Origin: Nocardioides yefusunii
GTDB lineage: Bacteria > Actinomycetota > Actinomycetes > Propionibacteriales > Nocardioidaceae
Reading direction: 5' to 3'
Assembly: GCF_004014875.1 (NCBI RefSeq)
Contig: NZ_CP034929.1
Location: 372,001 to 436,000, forward strand
Length of the DNA stretch: 64,000 nt
Positions 55,100 to 63,417 of this stretch are shown here, in pieces. Position numbers and translations under genes: made by a program. The notes under the pieces are model-generated. The model was not told the origin of the DNA, made no database searches, and worked only from the letters and a program-made list of their open reading frames with translations. How positions within the stretch are numbered: position 1 is the stretch's first letter; each line of letters starts with the position of its first letter.

Positions 55100-57916
55100 G
55101 TGCAGCACGGTCTCAACCAGGTCAAGCGACCCAAGGTCGTCGTCGTGGGAGCCGGTGCGTCCGGGACGCTCACCGCGATCCACCTGCTGCGCACCGCGGG
55201 CCGACGTTCCACCGGCGTCGACATCGTCCTCGTCGACCCCGTCGACCGCTGGGGTCGTGGCACCGCGTTCGGCACCCCGGAGAACGAGCACCTCCTCAAC
55301 GTCCCCGCGGCCGGTATGAGTGCCCTGCCCGAGGATCCGCGCCACTTCGTCGCCTGGCTCAACCGCGAGTCGGCCACCGCCGTGGACCCCAACTCGTTCC
55401 AGCCGCGCCGCAACTTCGCTCTCTACCTCGACGACACCCTCGCCGACGCCAAGGACGCCGCCCCGCTCGCGTCCCTGCACCACGTCCGGGCCACCACCAC
55501 GGCGCTGCGTCGTACCGCGCACGGCATGAGCGTCGTCACCGACGACGGCCGCGAGATCGTCGCCGACGCCGTCGTCGTCGGCACCGGACTCCCCTCGGTC
55601 GGGCACGACTGGGCGCCGTCCTCGCTCACCGACTCCGCCTTCTTCATCCCTGACCCGTGGCGCCCCGGTGCGCTCGACGTCGTGCGTCGCGACAAGGTCG
55701 GCCCCGCCGACGTGCTCGTCGTCGGTGCCGGCCTCACGATGGTCGACGTCGTGTGGAGCCTCACCGGCAAGGGTGCCCGCCCGGGCCGTCATCTGATCGC
55801 GGTGTCGCGTTCGGGTCGACTGCCCCGCGCCCACCTCGCCACCCCCAAGCTCGCAGCGATCCCCGACGTCTCCGAGTGGGGCAGCAGCCTGGACGGCATC
55901 CGTGCCGCCGCGCTGGCCCACATCACCGGCGTCAAGGAAGCCACCGGCGACTGGCGTCCTGCCGTCGACGGTCTGCGCTTCCGGGTTGCGACGCTGTGGG
56001 AGCGCCTCAGCGAGGAGGACCGTCTCCGCTTCGCCCGCGAGCACGCCGGTGAGTGGAACGTCGTGCGCCACAAGATGGCCCCGTCCTCGGCCGAACTCGT
56101 CTCCGAACTGACCCGCACCGGCGTGCTCCGCACCGAGGCCGCCTCGGTCAAGGACGCCGAGCCGCTGCCCACCGGTGGCCTGCGCGTCACCCTGAGCGAC
56201 GGCTCCACCCACGACGTCGGTTGGGTGGTCAACTGCACCGGACCGCAGTCCGACATCCGTCTGCTCGGCAACCCGCTGCTCGACGACCTGCTCCGCGACC
56301 GCGCCGGGGCCCCGCTCGCCACCGTCGCCACCGGCGGCATGGGTGTGCGCACCCACGAGGGACGCGTCCTGGACGGCCACGGCTACGCCGACGCCCCGCT
56401 CTGGACCCTCGGCGCGCTGCGTCGTGGTGAGCTGTGGGAGTCCACCGCGGTGCCCGAGATCCGCACCCAGGCACTCCAGGTCGCCACCCAGGTGCTCGAC
56501 GCCGTCGCTCCGCTGCCGCGTCGTCTCGAGGACGGCCGGATGGTCGGTGGTCACCACCCGATCGCGCGTCCCCGCGACCCGCTCGGCCTGCCGCTCTCGA
56601 CCACCGCCGAGGCCGCTGCCGCCTACAACGCCGGTCTCGAGCGGCTCATGCTGCTCCAGGACGGTGCGGAGGAGAAGATCCGCGAGGCCACCGAGCTCGA
56701 CCCGACGTTCGCTCTCGCGCACGCCGCGTTGGCGATGCTCGGCCACGAGGCTGGCGCACACACCGACGTCGCCGCCTCGCTCACGGCAGCGCAGGAAGCC
56801 GTCCGCAAGCGCGGTGACGACCGTGAGGCGTCGCTCGTCGACGTCATCAGCCGTCGTGTCCAGGACGTCCGCCACGGTGGCGCCCAGGCTCTGATGAGCC
56901 ACATCGCGAACTACCCGCGCGACGTCCTCGCGGTCTCCTCGGCCGTCCCGACGATCGCGTTCTCCGGTGTCGTCGACGTCCAGCGTGAGGCATGGGACCT
57001 CGTCGAGGGTCTGGCGCCCGCCTACGGCGACCACTGGTGGTACATCTCGCTGCTCGCCTTCACCCGTCAGGACCAGGGCCGTTACGAGGAGGCCGGCCTG
57101 CTGGCCGAGTCCGCTCTCGGCGTCGACCCGTCCTCGGGCCACGCGGTGCACGCCCTGGCGCACGTCATGTACGAGACCGGTCAGCACGAGGAAGGTCGCA
57201 CCTGGCTCGACCACTGGGTGGCGCAGTCGGGCCGTTCGGCCTCGCACCGTGCCCACTTCGCGTGGCACGCGGCCCTGCACGAGCTCTCGCTCGGCGACAC
57301 CGAGGCTGTTCGTGCCCGCTACTACTCCCAGCTCGCGCCGCCGGCCGTCACCGGGGTGCGTGCCCTGATCGACTCCACGTCGCTGCTGTGGCGCTGGAAG
57401 ATCGCCGTCGCCGACTGGGACACCTCCACCTCCGGCCTGACGCTGCCGCCGACGTTCGCCGGTGAGGCGCCCGTCCCGCCGGTGGGGAACGTCCTCGAGG
57501 CGATCGACGAGTCGATGCTGATGCGCCCCGAGACCCCGTTCGTGGCCCTGCACGCGGCGTTCGCACTCGCCACGGCCGGTGACGCCCCGCGTCTGGCCCA
57601 GCTGCGTGAGCACTGCTACCGCACCCCGGCGCAGACCGGACGTTCCATCACCGACCTGTGCGACGGCCTGCTGGCCTACCTCGCCCGGGACTGGAGCCGC
57701 GCTGCGGACCTGCTCACCGACGTCCACCCGCTGCTGCCGCGTGCCGGAGGTTCGGCTGCCCAGCGCGAGATGGTCGAGGAGACGATCCTCAGCGCGCTCG
57801 TGAACGCCGGTCGTGCCCAGGAGGCCGAGCAGTTGCTGCACGGTCGCCTGCACCGTCGCCCGAGCCCGCTCGACGCCCGTCGTGTGGTGGGCTTCGAGCA
57901 GCTCTCGGCCCGCTGA
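55100..57916 (+). CDS. FAD/NAD(P)-binding oxidoreductase fused to a TTC38-type TPR domain
   Basis: 938 aa in one uninterrupted frame. Residues 1 to about 500 match the FAD-NAD(P)-binding family (PF13454 type): 'VVVVGAGASGTLTAIHLL' with GxGxxG at 18–23, 'NEHLLNVPAAGMSALPEDP', a second nucleotide-binding 'VLVVGAGLTMVDVVWSL' and 'WVVNCTGPQSDIR'. Residues from about 505 to the end match tetratricopeptide repeat protein 38: 'AAYNAGLERLMLLQDGAEEK', 'YISLLAFTRQDQGRYEEAGL', 'HAVHALAHVMYETGQHEEG' and 'HFAWHAALHELSLGD'. GAGGGGG lies before GTG 55100. I know both families as separate proteins; the function of the fusion is unknown. Confidence 0.85.
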   Translation: MQHGLNQVKRPKVVVVGAGASGTLTAIHLLRTAGRRSTGVDIVLVDPVDRWGRGTAFGTPENEHLLNVPAAGMSALPEDPRHFVAWLNRESATAVDPNSFQPRRNFALYLDDTLADAKDAAPLASLHHVRATTTALRRTAHGMSVVTDDGREIVADAVVVGTGLPSVGHDWAPSSLTDSAFFIPDPWRPGALDVVRRDKVGPADVLVVGAGLTMVDVVWSLTGKGARPGRHLIAVSRSGRLPRAHLATPKLAAIPDVSEWGSSLDGIRAAALAHITGVKEATGDWRPAVDGLRFRVATLWERLSEEDRLRFAREHAGEWNVVRHKMAPSSAELVSELTRTGVLRTEAASVKDAEPLPTGGLRVTLSDGSTHDVGWVVNCTGPQSDIRLLGNPLLDDLLRDRAGAPLATVATGGMGVRTHEGRVLDGHGYADAPLWTLGALRRGELWESTAVPEIRTQALQVATQVLDAVAPLPRRLEDGRMVGGHHPIARPRDPLGLPLSTTAEAAAAYNAGLERLMLLQDGAEEKIREATELDPTFALAHAALAMLGHEAGAHTDVAASLTAAQEAVRKRGDDREASLVDVISRRVQDVRHGGAQALMSHIANYPRDVLAVSSAVPTIAFSGVVDVQREAWDLVEGLAPAYGDHWWYISLLAFTRQDQGRYEEAGLLAESALGVDPSSGHAVHALAHVMYETGQHEEGRTWLDHWVAQSGRSASHRAHFAWHAALHELSLGDTEAVRARYYSQLAPPAVTGVRALIDSTSLLWRWKIAVADWDTSTSGLTLPPTFAGEAPVPPVGNVLEAIDESMLMRPETPFVALHAAFALATAGDAPRLAQLREHCYRTPAQTGRSITDLCDGLLAYLARDWSRAADLLTDVHPLLPRAGGSAAQREMVEETILSALVNAGRAQEAEQLLHGRLHRRPSPLDARRVVGFEQLSAR

Positions 57917-57923
57917 CGGGCCG

Positions 57924-58442
57924 TCAGGTCCGCGGGTCCGGTGCGCCGCCCTCGTCCTCCCACACATGCAGACGCAGGGTCGACGGGTGCGCCCCCGCGC
58001 GGGCCAGGAGTTCTGTCCCGGAGACGACGTTGAGGTCGTCGGAGGCCCGGTCCATGAGGTCACGGGCCACGTCGACGTCGATGTCGGGCGGGATCACCAG
58101 CAGGGTCAGTCTCTCCCCGGATCGCATCACCAGCACCACCCGGTGACTGTCGTCGTGGGGGAAGGACCCGATGTTGACCAGACCCCGCGCGCAGAGCACC
58201 TTGTGCTCGCTGTGGGTGGGCGTCTGACCGTCCCAGTCGGGGCGGGTGAAGAGCACCCTGACCACCTCGCTGGTGAAGTGGGGGAAGTGGTCGACGATGT
58301 CGCGGACCTCGGTCTTCAGGTCCCGTGAACGCGGCCACCAGGCGCCGTCGAGGGGCCCGGAGGGGAATCCGTTGTCGAGTCGGACGCGGAGCGGACCACG
58401 GTCGGTGGTGAGCGGGTCGTGGTGTTCGGTCGTGGGCGTCAT
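57924..58442 (-). CDS. DUF5994 family protein
   Basis: 172 aa, soluble. Family features: 'VRLDNGFPSGPLDGAWWPRS' near the start, 'RDLKTEVRDIVDHFP', 'HRVVLVMRSGERLTLLVIPP' and a C-terminal acidic tail. ATG 58442 has GAGGGGG upstream; the longer frame is rejected. Function unknown; the family is common in Mycobacterium and Nocardioides relatives. It is convergent with the fusion gene, 7 bp apart. Confidence 0.88.
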   Translation of the reverse strand: MTPTTEHHDPLTTDRGPLRVRLDNGFPSGPLDGAWWPRSRDLKTEVRDIVDHFPHFTSEVVRVLFTRPDWDGQTPTHSEHKVLCARGLVNIGSFPHDDSHRVVLVMRSGERLTLLVIPPDIDVDVARDLMDRASDDLNVVSGTELLARAGAHPSTLRLHVWEDEGGAPDPRT

Positions 58443-58632
58443 GACGCCCCCTCTCGTGCTGTCCTGAGGAGTCCGGAGGGCTCGACGTGGCAGCGCTGTT
58501 CCCTCCACCGTACGGCCGCCGGGGCTCCTGGCACCGGGACGCGAGGATGTTTTCGCGCCCGTGGACAACCACGTCCGGTGGCAGGTGGACACGGGGGTTC
58601 CGAGGTCCGGCAGACGGGCGTAGCGTCGGGTC

Positions 58633-59403
58633 ATGGCGAACGTCGAGAAGGCACTCACCCTCAAGGCCCTGCACGAAGCACCCGAGATCCTGCGGGTGGT
58701 GAACGTCTGGGACGCGATCACCGCGAAGGTGGCCTCCGAGGTGGACGGCACCCGGGCGATTGCGACCGCCGGTCACTCGATCGCGGCCAGTCACGGCTTC
58801 CCCGACGGCGAGATGCCGCTGGAGCTGCTGCTCGCAGCGGTCGAACGCATCGTGAAGGCCACCGACCTGCCGGTCTCGGCCGACTTCGACGCCGGTTTCG
58901 GCGACCCCGGTGAGGTGACGCGTCGCGCCATCGGCATCGGTGTGGTGGGAGCCAACGTCGAGGACCGGATGAAGCCGCTGGAGGAGTCGATCCGGACGGT
59001 GGAGCAGATCATCGCTGCTGCCCAGGCAGAAGGCATCGAGTTCCAGCTCAACGCCCGCACCGACGTCTTCGTGAAGGCCGGTGACCTGCCGGTCGAGGAG
59101 AAGGTGGCCCAGGCCGTCGAGCGTGGTCGTGCTTTCCTGGAGGCAGGTGCCTCGCTGGTCTTCGTCCCCGGAGTACTCGCTGCCGACGTCACCCGTCAGC
59201 TCGTCGCCGGGCTGGGGGAGCGCAAGCTCAGCGTCATCGGACTGCCCGGGGCGCTGAGTGCGGCCGAGTACGAGGCATTGGGCGTCGCCCGGATCTCGTA
59301 CGGTCCGTTGACCCAGCGGGTCGCGTTGCGCGCCTACCGTGACCTCGCCACCGACCTGTACGGCGACGGCGTGATCCCGCAGGACACCCCTGCGCTCAAC
59401 TGA
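58633..59403 (+). CDS. Isocitrate lyase/PEP mutase superfamily protein
   Basis: 256 aa TIM-barrel enzyme. The active-site loop 'LPVSADFDAGFGDP' holds the metal-binding aspartates, followed by 'GVVGANVEDRMKPL' and 'FQLNARTDVFVKAGDLPVEE'. Members act on PEP, oxaloacetate, methylisocitrate or related 2-oxo acids; the exact substrate cannot be assigned. TAGCGT at 58621 lies 6 bp before the ATG (leaderless type). Confidence 0.9.
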   Translation: MANVEKALTLKALHEAPEILRVVNVWDAITAKVASEVDGTRAIATAGHSIAASHGFPDGEMPLELLLAAVERIVKATDLPVSADFDAGFGDPGEVTRRAIGIGVVGANVEDRMKPLEESIRTVEQIIAAAQAEGIEFQLNARTDVFVKAGDLPVEEKVAQAVERGRAFLEAGASLVFVPGVLAADVTRQLVAGLGERKLSVIGLPGALSAAEYEALGVARISYGPLTQRVALRAYRDLATDLYGDGVIPQDTPALN

Positions 59404-59429
59404 TGCCGGTGGCCGTCGCGGGAGGCGGC

Positions 59430-59915
59430 TCAGGTCAGGTTGATCCACAAGGGGATCGTGGGTCGGTTGCTGGCGCTGGTGCTGCGCACGCGCGCGGAGA
59501 CCGGCACGACGGCGTCCTCGGGCATTCGCGGGGCGACGGCGTCGACGCGCAGGCGGACCTCGAGGGTGGTGGTCTCGCCGGGCTCCAGCGGACCGGGGCG
59601 GGTGAAGCGCCACCCCGATGCCGGAGCGAGCGCGTCGCTGAGCCATGTCGCGGGGCCCCAGGTGTGGATCTGTGTGTGGTCGGGGGTGACGCCACAGGCG
59701 TGCGGGATCTCGAGGGCGACGTGCAGGTTGCTGGCAGCCTCGGTGCCGGAGTTGCGGACCGAGACGGAGAAGACGAACTCTCCGCGGCCGGGCGTGCCCC
59801 AGAGGTCGAGGCCGTGGCTCAGGACGTCGAGTCGGGCGTTGCCGATGACCGGTGCGGTCCGGGGGAACGAGCGGACGCTGGGACGTGCGTGGGTCGAGCG
59901 CATCGAAGTGGGCAC
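59430..59915 (-). CDS. Protein with a CARDB/DUF11-like beta-sandwich domain
   Basis: 161 aa, no signal peptide visible. 'GEFVFSVSVRNSGTEAASNL', 'HVALEIPHACGV' and 'PLEPGETTTLEVRLRV' follow the pattern of CARDB/DUF11 modules. GTG 59915, with AGGA 6 bp upstream, is preferred; ATG 59903 is possible. Function unknown. Confidence 0.6.
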   Translation of the reverse strand: MPTSMRSTHARPSVRSFPRTAPVIGNARLDVLSHGLDLWGTPGRGEFVFSVSVRNSGTEAASNLHVALEIPHACGVTPDHTQIHTWGPATWLSDALAPASGWRFTRPGPLEPGETTTLEVRLRVDAVAPRMPEDAVVPVSARVRSTSASNRPTIPLWINLT

Positions 59916-60013
59916 GGACGTCCTGTCTCTCGGGGAAAACACTGGCTGATCTGGTACGACGACATGCAGCATGCCGGGAGTTCACGGACGCCGGGCCGTA
60001 AACCAGCGAAATG

Positions 60014-60304
60014 TCACCGCTTCTCGCAGGCGATGCCGTCCTTGTCGCGGTCGAGGCCCTTGTTGTGGCTCATGGCCTTCTTGTAGGCCTTCGTGGAGCG
60101 CTTGAAGTTGGTGACCCGCTTGCCGGACGTCTTGTCGACGGCCTTCGCGCGCCCCACGCCGTGCGGGTAGACCTTGTTGAGCGCCGTGCAGTTCTTGTAC
60201 ATGGCGGGCTTCTTCGGCGCCGCGGCCTCAGCCGTCGTGGTGGTCAGAGCGAGGGGTGCGACGGTCAGAGCGGCGGTGGCCAGGGCGATGCTGATGCGCT
60301 TCAT
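60014..60304 (-). CDS. Secreted excalibur calcium-binding domain protein
   Basis: 96 aa. Sec signal 'KRISIALATAALTVAPLAL' with cleavage near 'TTAEAAA'. The C-terminal excalibur domain has 'YKNCTALNKVYPHGVGR' and the EF-hand-like 'DRDKDGIACEKR' with the conserved cysteine pair. Calcium binding is expected from the family. The promoter faces the metzincin gene. Confidence 0.93.
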   Translation of the reverse strand: MKRISIALATAALTVAPLALTTTTAEAAAPKKPAMYKNCTALNKVYPHGVGRAKAVDKTSGKRVTNFKRSTKAYKKAMSHNKGLDRDKDGIACEKR

Positions 60305-60456
60305 GAGGTCTCCCGAGGTCGTGGACGTTTCTCCATCGTCCTCGCACAGCGACCTGTGCCCACCGGTTTCCAGTCAGCAGATGCTCGGAAATGGAAGTGT
60401 CGGGCTCTGGACTCCCGGTGGGCGTCGGTGCGAGGCGGGCCACGCATCATGGGGCA

Positions 60457-62562
60457 GTGAACTCTTCCCCCCACTCCTCGCGGGGACGCCGTCGCGTCCT
60501 CGCGGTCGTTGTCGCTGTCGTGTCCAGTGTCGTCGTGTCCAACGGTGTCCTGGCCAGCGGTGCAGCGGGCCTGCCCGCGGTCGCTTCGCCCGCGGAGCCC
60601 TCGTCATCGGCAGCCTCATCTGCAGCGCCGGACCACGTCGTCGACCCGGACCGGGAGCCGCTGCGTCGCGTCACGTCGACGTTCTCGGGCAGCAACGGGA
60701 CAGCGCGGCGCAGCGTCAGCGGCTTGGTGAACCGGTACGACGTCCACGTCCTGGCGGTGAACACCCGCAGCGGTGCCCACGGCACGTCGGCGTCGGAGTC
60801 GAAGGCGGTCGTGAAGCGCCTTGACGAGGAGTACGCCCGGGAGACGGCCGGGAAGTACCGGTTCGTCCACGGCTCCTACCAGAGCCTTGACCTCGACGTC
60901 GTGGAGTGCGGGGTCGCAGGGTGGGAACGACGCTTGAGGTCGCGGATCGACCGGATCACGCCGCAGGCAGGCTCGGTGGACGCGATCTGGGTGGTGGTCG
61001 CGCAGGGGCCGTGCGGTTTCTCGGGGCAGGCGTGGGTGGGTGCCCCCGGCGTCCACATGAACGCGGGGTACTTCACCGCCGGAGAGGCGATGACCGAGCC
61101 GGTCAAGCGACTCAACCGTCTGGGGACGTGGCTCGACGTGGCCGTGCTGGCTCACGAGATCGGCCACAACCTGGGTCTCGAGCACGGTCTGGGGCAGGGG
61201 CCGCACACCGGGGACGCTTTTCCCGGAGAGATCCAGGAGTACGGGTCGCACGCGTCGGTGATGGGGGACAACAACGGTCCGGTGCGCTTCAGCCCGCTGG
61301 AGTTGATGCGTCTGGGCGTGTGGGACGACCGTCGTACCGCGTCCGCGGTCGGCACCAGTGGCGTCTACACGATCCGTTCCACCGCCACCTCGACGGTGGA
61401 CGACGGCATTGCGGCGGTGGTGGTGCCGTTGGGCGACACCACGCACACGGTGATCACGTACCGCAACGGTCTCGGCTCCGACTGGTTGATGCGACACGCC
61501 ACCGCGGCTCCCTACTCCGCCGAGTGCGGGTACGCCCGCCATCTCCATGCCGACTTCGAGGACGCTGACTGGGCCGACCACGACCGGAACAACGATCCTG
61601 CCGAGGTGTGTGCCGCAGCGCGGGAGAAGCAGTTCGCCGACGCTCGTGCGGCGACCACCGAGCCGGTGTGGGTGCGGCGCGACAACGTCGGTGTGGTCGT
61701 CGAGTCGGTCCTGGAGAGGACGGCACGGGGCCTCGGACACGACCGTTCCCCGCTGGTGGTGGCGCGTCCTGCAGGTCTGGGCAGGTGGCTCAACGAACGT
61801 CAGTCGTACGTGAGCGGGGAGTCGGTCAAGCTGCCGGGCGGGGTACGCGTGGACGTCCTGGCGCTCGAAGCAGACCATGCGACGGTGCGCGTGACGCGCC
61901 CTGCTGACGTCGGCGCGCCCGTGTTCGGTGTCGGCGACCGTGCCCTGCCCTGTGCGTCGTTCTACGCGGCCAACGGTTCCGGCTCGTCCTGCGTGGTGAA
62001 GGCGAAGTCGACCACCGCGACGGTGAGCATCGACGAGGGTGCGTGGGACGACGTTGCCGTGGTCGCTGCAGGTGTCGACGTCGACGGTCGGACGGTGGCG
62101 AGCCGGACGTGGAACACCCAGCGCCCGCGCACTCTGCAGGGAGGCCGCGAACTCAACGCTCGGGTGACGCTGAAGGCAGGACGCCACACGGTCACGCGCT
62201 GGCTGCGCGACGCGTCCGGCAGGACCACGCGGAGCAGTTCCACGGTGACGGTGGCCGCGACCACCACTCCCGGCACGGTGCGTTCGTTGAAGGCCACGAA
62301 GGTGAAGCGCACCTCGGCGAAGCTCACGTGGAAGAAGCCGACGGTCACTGCTGGCGGGATCACCGACTACACGGTCAAGCTGGCCTGGCGTGACGCCCGT
62401 GGCGTCAAGCGCACCACGACCGTGCGCGACGGCGTCACCGCTCGTACCGGCGCGACTCTGAAGAAGTTGAAGCGCGGCACGAAGTACACCGCCACCGTGC
62501 GCGCGAAGTCGGCCCTGGGAACGTCGAAGGCAGCCACGGTGGTCTTCCGGACCAAGCGCTGA
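60457..62562 (+). CDS. Secreted metzincin-type zinc protease with C-terminal fibronectin III domain
   Basis: 701 aa. Signal peptide: 'GRRRVLAVVVAVVSSVVV' then a Ser/Ala/Pro-rich linker. The zinc site is 'LAHEIGHNLGLEHG' (H233, E234, H237, H243), the HExxHxxGxxH pattern of metzincins, with a Met-turn 'ASVMGDNN' near residue 268, most like M11/M12-type proteases. Several cysteines occur in the catalytic half. An FN3 domain spans about 605–701 ('RSLKATKVKRTSAKLTWKKP'). GTG 60457 lies 6 bp after CATCAT. Likely extracellular protein degradation. Confidence 0.87.
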   Translation: MNSSPHSSRGRRRVLAVVVAVVSSVVVSNGVLASGAAGLPAVASPAEPSSSAASSAAPDHVVDPDREPLRRVTSTFSGSNGTARRSVSGLVNRYDVHVLAVNTRSGAHGTSASESKAVVKRLDEEYARETAGKYRFVHGSYQSLDLDVVECGVAGWERRLRSRIDRITPQAGSVDAIWVVVAQGPCGFSGQAWVGAPGVHMNAGYFTAGEAMTEPVKRLNRLGTWLDVAVLAHEIGHNLGLEHGLGQGPHTGDAFPGEIQEYGSHASVMGDNNGPVRFSPLELMRLGVWDDRRTASAVGTSGVYTIRSTATSTVDDGIAAVVVPLGDTTHTVITYRNGLGSDWLMRHATAAPYSAECGYARHLHADFEDADWADHDRNNDPAEVCAAAREKQFADARAATTEPVWVRRDNVGVVVESVLERTARGLGHDRSPLVVARPAGLGRWLNERQSYVSGESVKLPGGVRVDVLALEADHATVRVTRPADVGAPVFGVGDRALPCASFYAANGSGSSCVVKAKSTTATVSIDEGAWDDVAVVAAGVDVDGRTVASRTWNTQRPRTLQGGRELNARVTLKAGRHTVTRWLRDASGRTTRSSSTVTVAATTTPGTVRSLKATKVKRTSAKLTWKKPTVTAGGITDYTVKLAWRDARGVKRTTTVRDGVTARTGATLKKLKRGTKYTATVRAKSALGTSKAATVVFRTKR

Positions 62563-62572
62563 CGCCTTGAAC

Positions 62573-62613
62573 GACGTGAGCCGCGACCGATCGGATCGGT
62601 CGCGGCTCACGTC
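62573..62613. terminator. Bidirectional terminator (protease gene and tRNA-Lys)
   Basis: A perfect 19-bp stem (gacgtgagccgcgaccgat) with a 3-nt loop, the longest perfect terminator stem in the window. Confidence 0.9.
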
Positions 62614-62618
62614 ATCGG

Positions 62619-62691
62619 TAGGCCCTGTGGGACTCGAACCCACAACCAGCGGATTAAAAGTCCGACGCTCTGCCAATTGAGCTAAGGGCCC
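62619..62691 (-). tRNA. tRNA-Lys (TTT)
   Basis: 73-nt cloverleaf on the minus strand: acceptor GGGCCCT/AGGGCCT, anticodon loop CTTTTAA (TTT), T-loop ggttcgagtcc, discriminator A. CCA is not encoded (CCG follows). Confidence 0.95.
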
Positions 62692-62694
62692 GGG

Positions 62695-62752
62695 GGTTCA
62701 ACCTTTTAATCGACGGAACCTTCTACGGAACCCTCTACTCAACGGTTGAACC
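62695..62752. repeat. Inverted repeat upstream of tRNA-Lys
   Basis: ggttcaacc at 62695–62703 and ggttgaacc at 62744–62752 are perfect inverse copies; between them acggaacc occurs twice as a direct repeat. It adjoins the tRNA-Lys 5' end and precedes the insertion-sequence remnant. Confidence 0.55.
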
Positions 62753-62904
62753 ACCGTGCGCCGATCTTAGCGGGCGTGGTGTGGATGCCTGCTGTCACGG
62801 CGCACGGTGGCGTCGTTGGGGTTCGTTCTCCGGCTGTTGAGTTGTGGTGTGTGGTTCAGGTGTTCTTGGGGAGGTGCTCCGGTGCTGTCACTGGCACACG
62901 GGAG

Positions 62905-63366
62905 TGTGGGACTGCCCCGAGTTTGGTTGATGCCTGACCTGTGAGGTTTCTGCCTCGCAAGCAAGGATGTTCGCCATGGCAAAGGCGTATCCCAAGGGGT
63001 TCCGCGACGACGGAGTGGCCGTGACCCGCAAGGGCCGGGCTCCTTTGAAACAGGTAGCGAAGGACTTCGGGATCTCCGAAGGCTCGTTGACGAACTGGAT
63101 GAAGGCCGCTGACGTCGAAGACGGCCGGCGTCCAGGTCTCACTGACGCCGACCGTGCCGAACTGCGTGAAGCGAAGAAACGGATCCGGCTGCTTGAGCAA
63201 GAGAATGAGGTCCTGCGCCGCGCTGCGGCAGACCGGGCACATGCGAACCTGCCGGGAAAATAATCTTCCCGCTCGTCCGCGAGATGGCCGCGACCGGTGC
63301 CCGCATCAGGGTGCCGGTCGCGGTGGCGTGCCGAGTCCTGGGGTTGTCGACACAAGGGTCGTACAA
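62905..63366 (+). mobile_element. IS3-family insertion sequence remnant
   Basis: Contains a complete orfA and the first ~35 codons of orfB, then stops abruptly. The left end is placed near 62905 (gtgtgggactgccccgag…), which resembles IS3-type termini, but no matching right end is present in the window. The element is thus truncated on its right by whatever brought in the secreted-protein gene at 63418. Confidence 0.75.
62976..63263 (+). CDS. IS3-family transposase OrfA
   Basis: 95 aa: helix-turn-helix 'KQVAKDFGISEGSLTNWMKA' and a leucine-zipper coiled coil 'LREAKKRIRLLEQENEVLRR' ending 'LPGK', typical of IS3 OrfA. It ends in a gggaaaataa slip site; a −1 shift there would enter orfB, the usual IS3 mechanism for making OrfAB transposase. 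ATG 62967 is an alternative start. Confidence 0.9.
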   Translation: MAKAYPKGFRDDGVAVTRKGRAPLKQVAKDFGISEGSLTNWMKAADVEDGRRPGLTDADRAELREAKKRIRLLEQENEVLRRAAADRAHANLPGK

Positions 63367-63381
63367 AATGTCTGACAAATA
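63259..63381 (+). pseudogene. IS3-family transposase OrfB, truncated after ~35 codons
   Basis: The −1 frame reads 'IIFPLVREMAATGARI' and 'VAVACRVLGLSTQGSYK', the known N-terminal helper segment of IS3 OrfB, then unrelated 'MSDK' and a stop at 63379–63381. The DDE catalytic core is absent, so the element cannot move on its own. Confidence 0.85.
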
Positions 63382-63417
63382 GTATAACTTGGGGTCCCAG
63401 ATCCCACAGGAGAAACA

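Noticed and set aside
54989..58063. 1024-codon open frame on the minus strand opposite the FAD–TTC38 fusion
   Set aside because: Antisense shadow of a gene with intact nucleotide-binding motifs and a good start; the translated product is low-complexity Arg/Gly/Val-rich.
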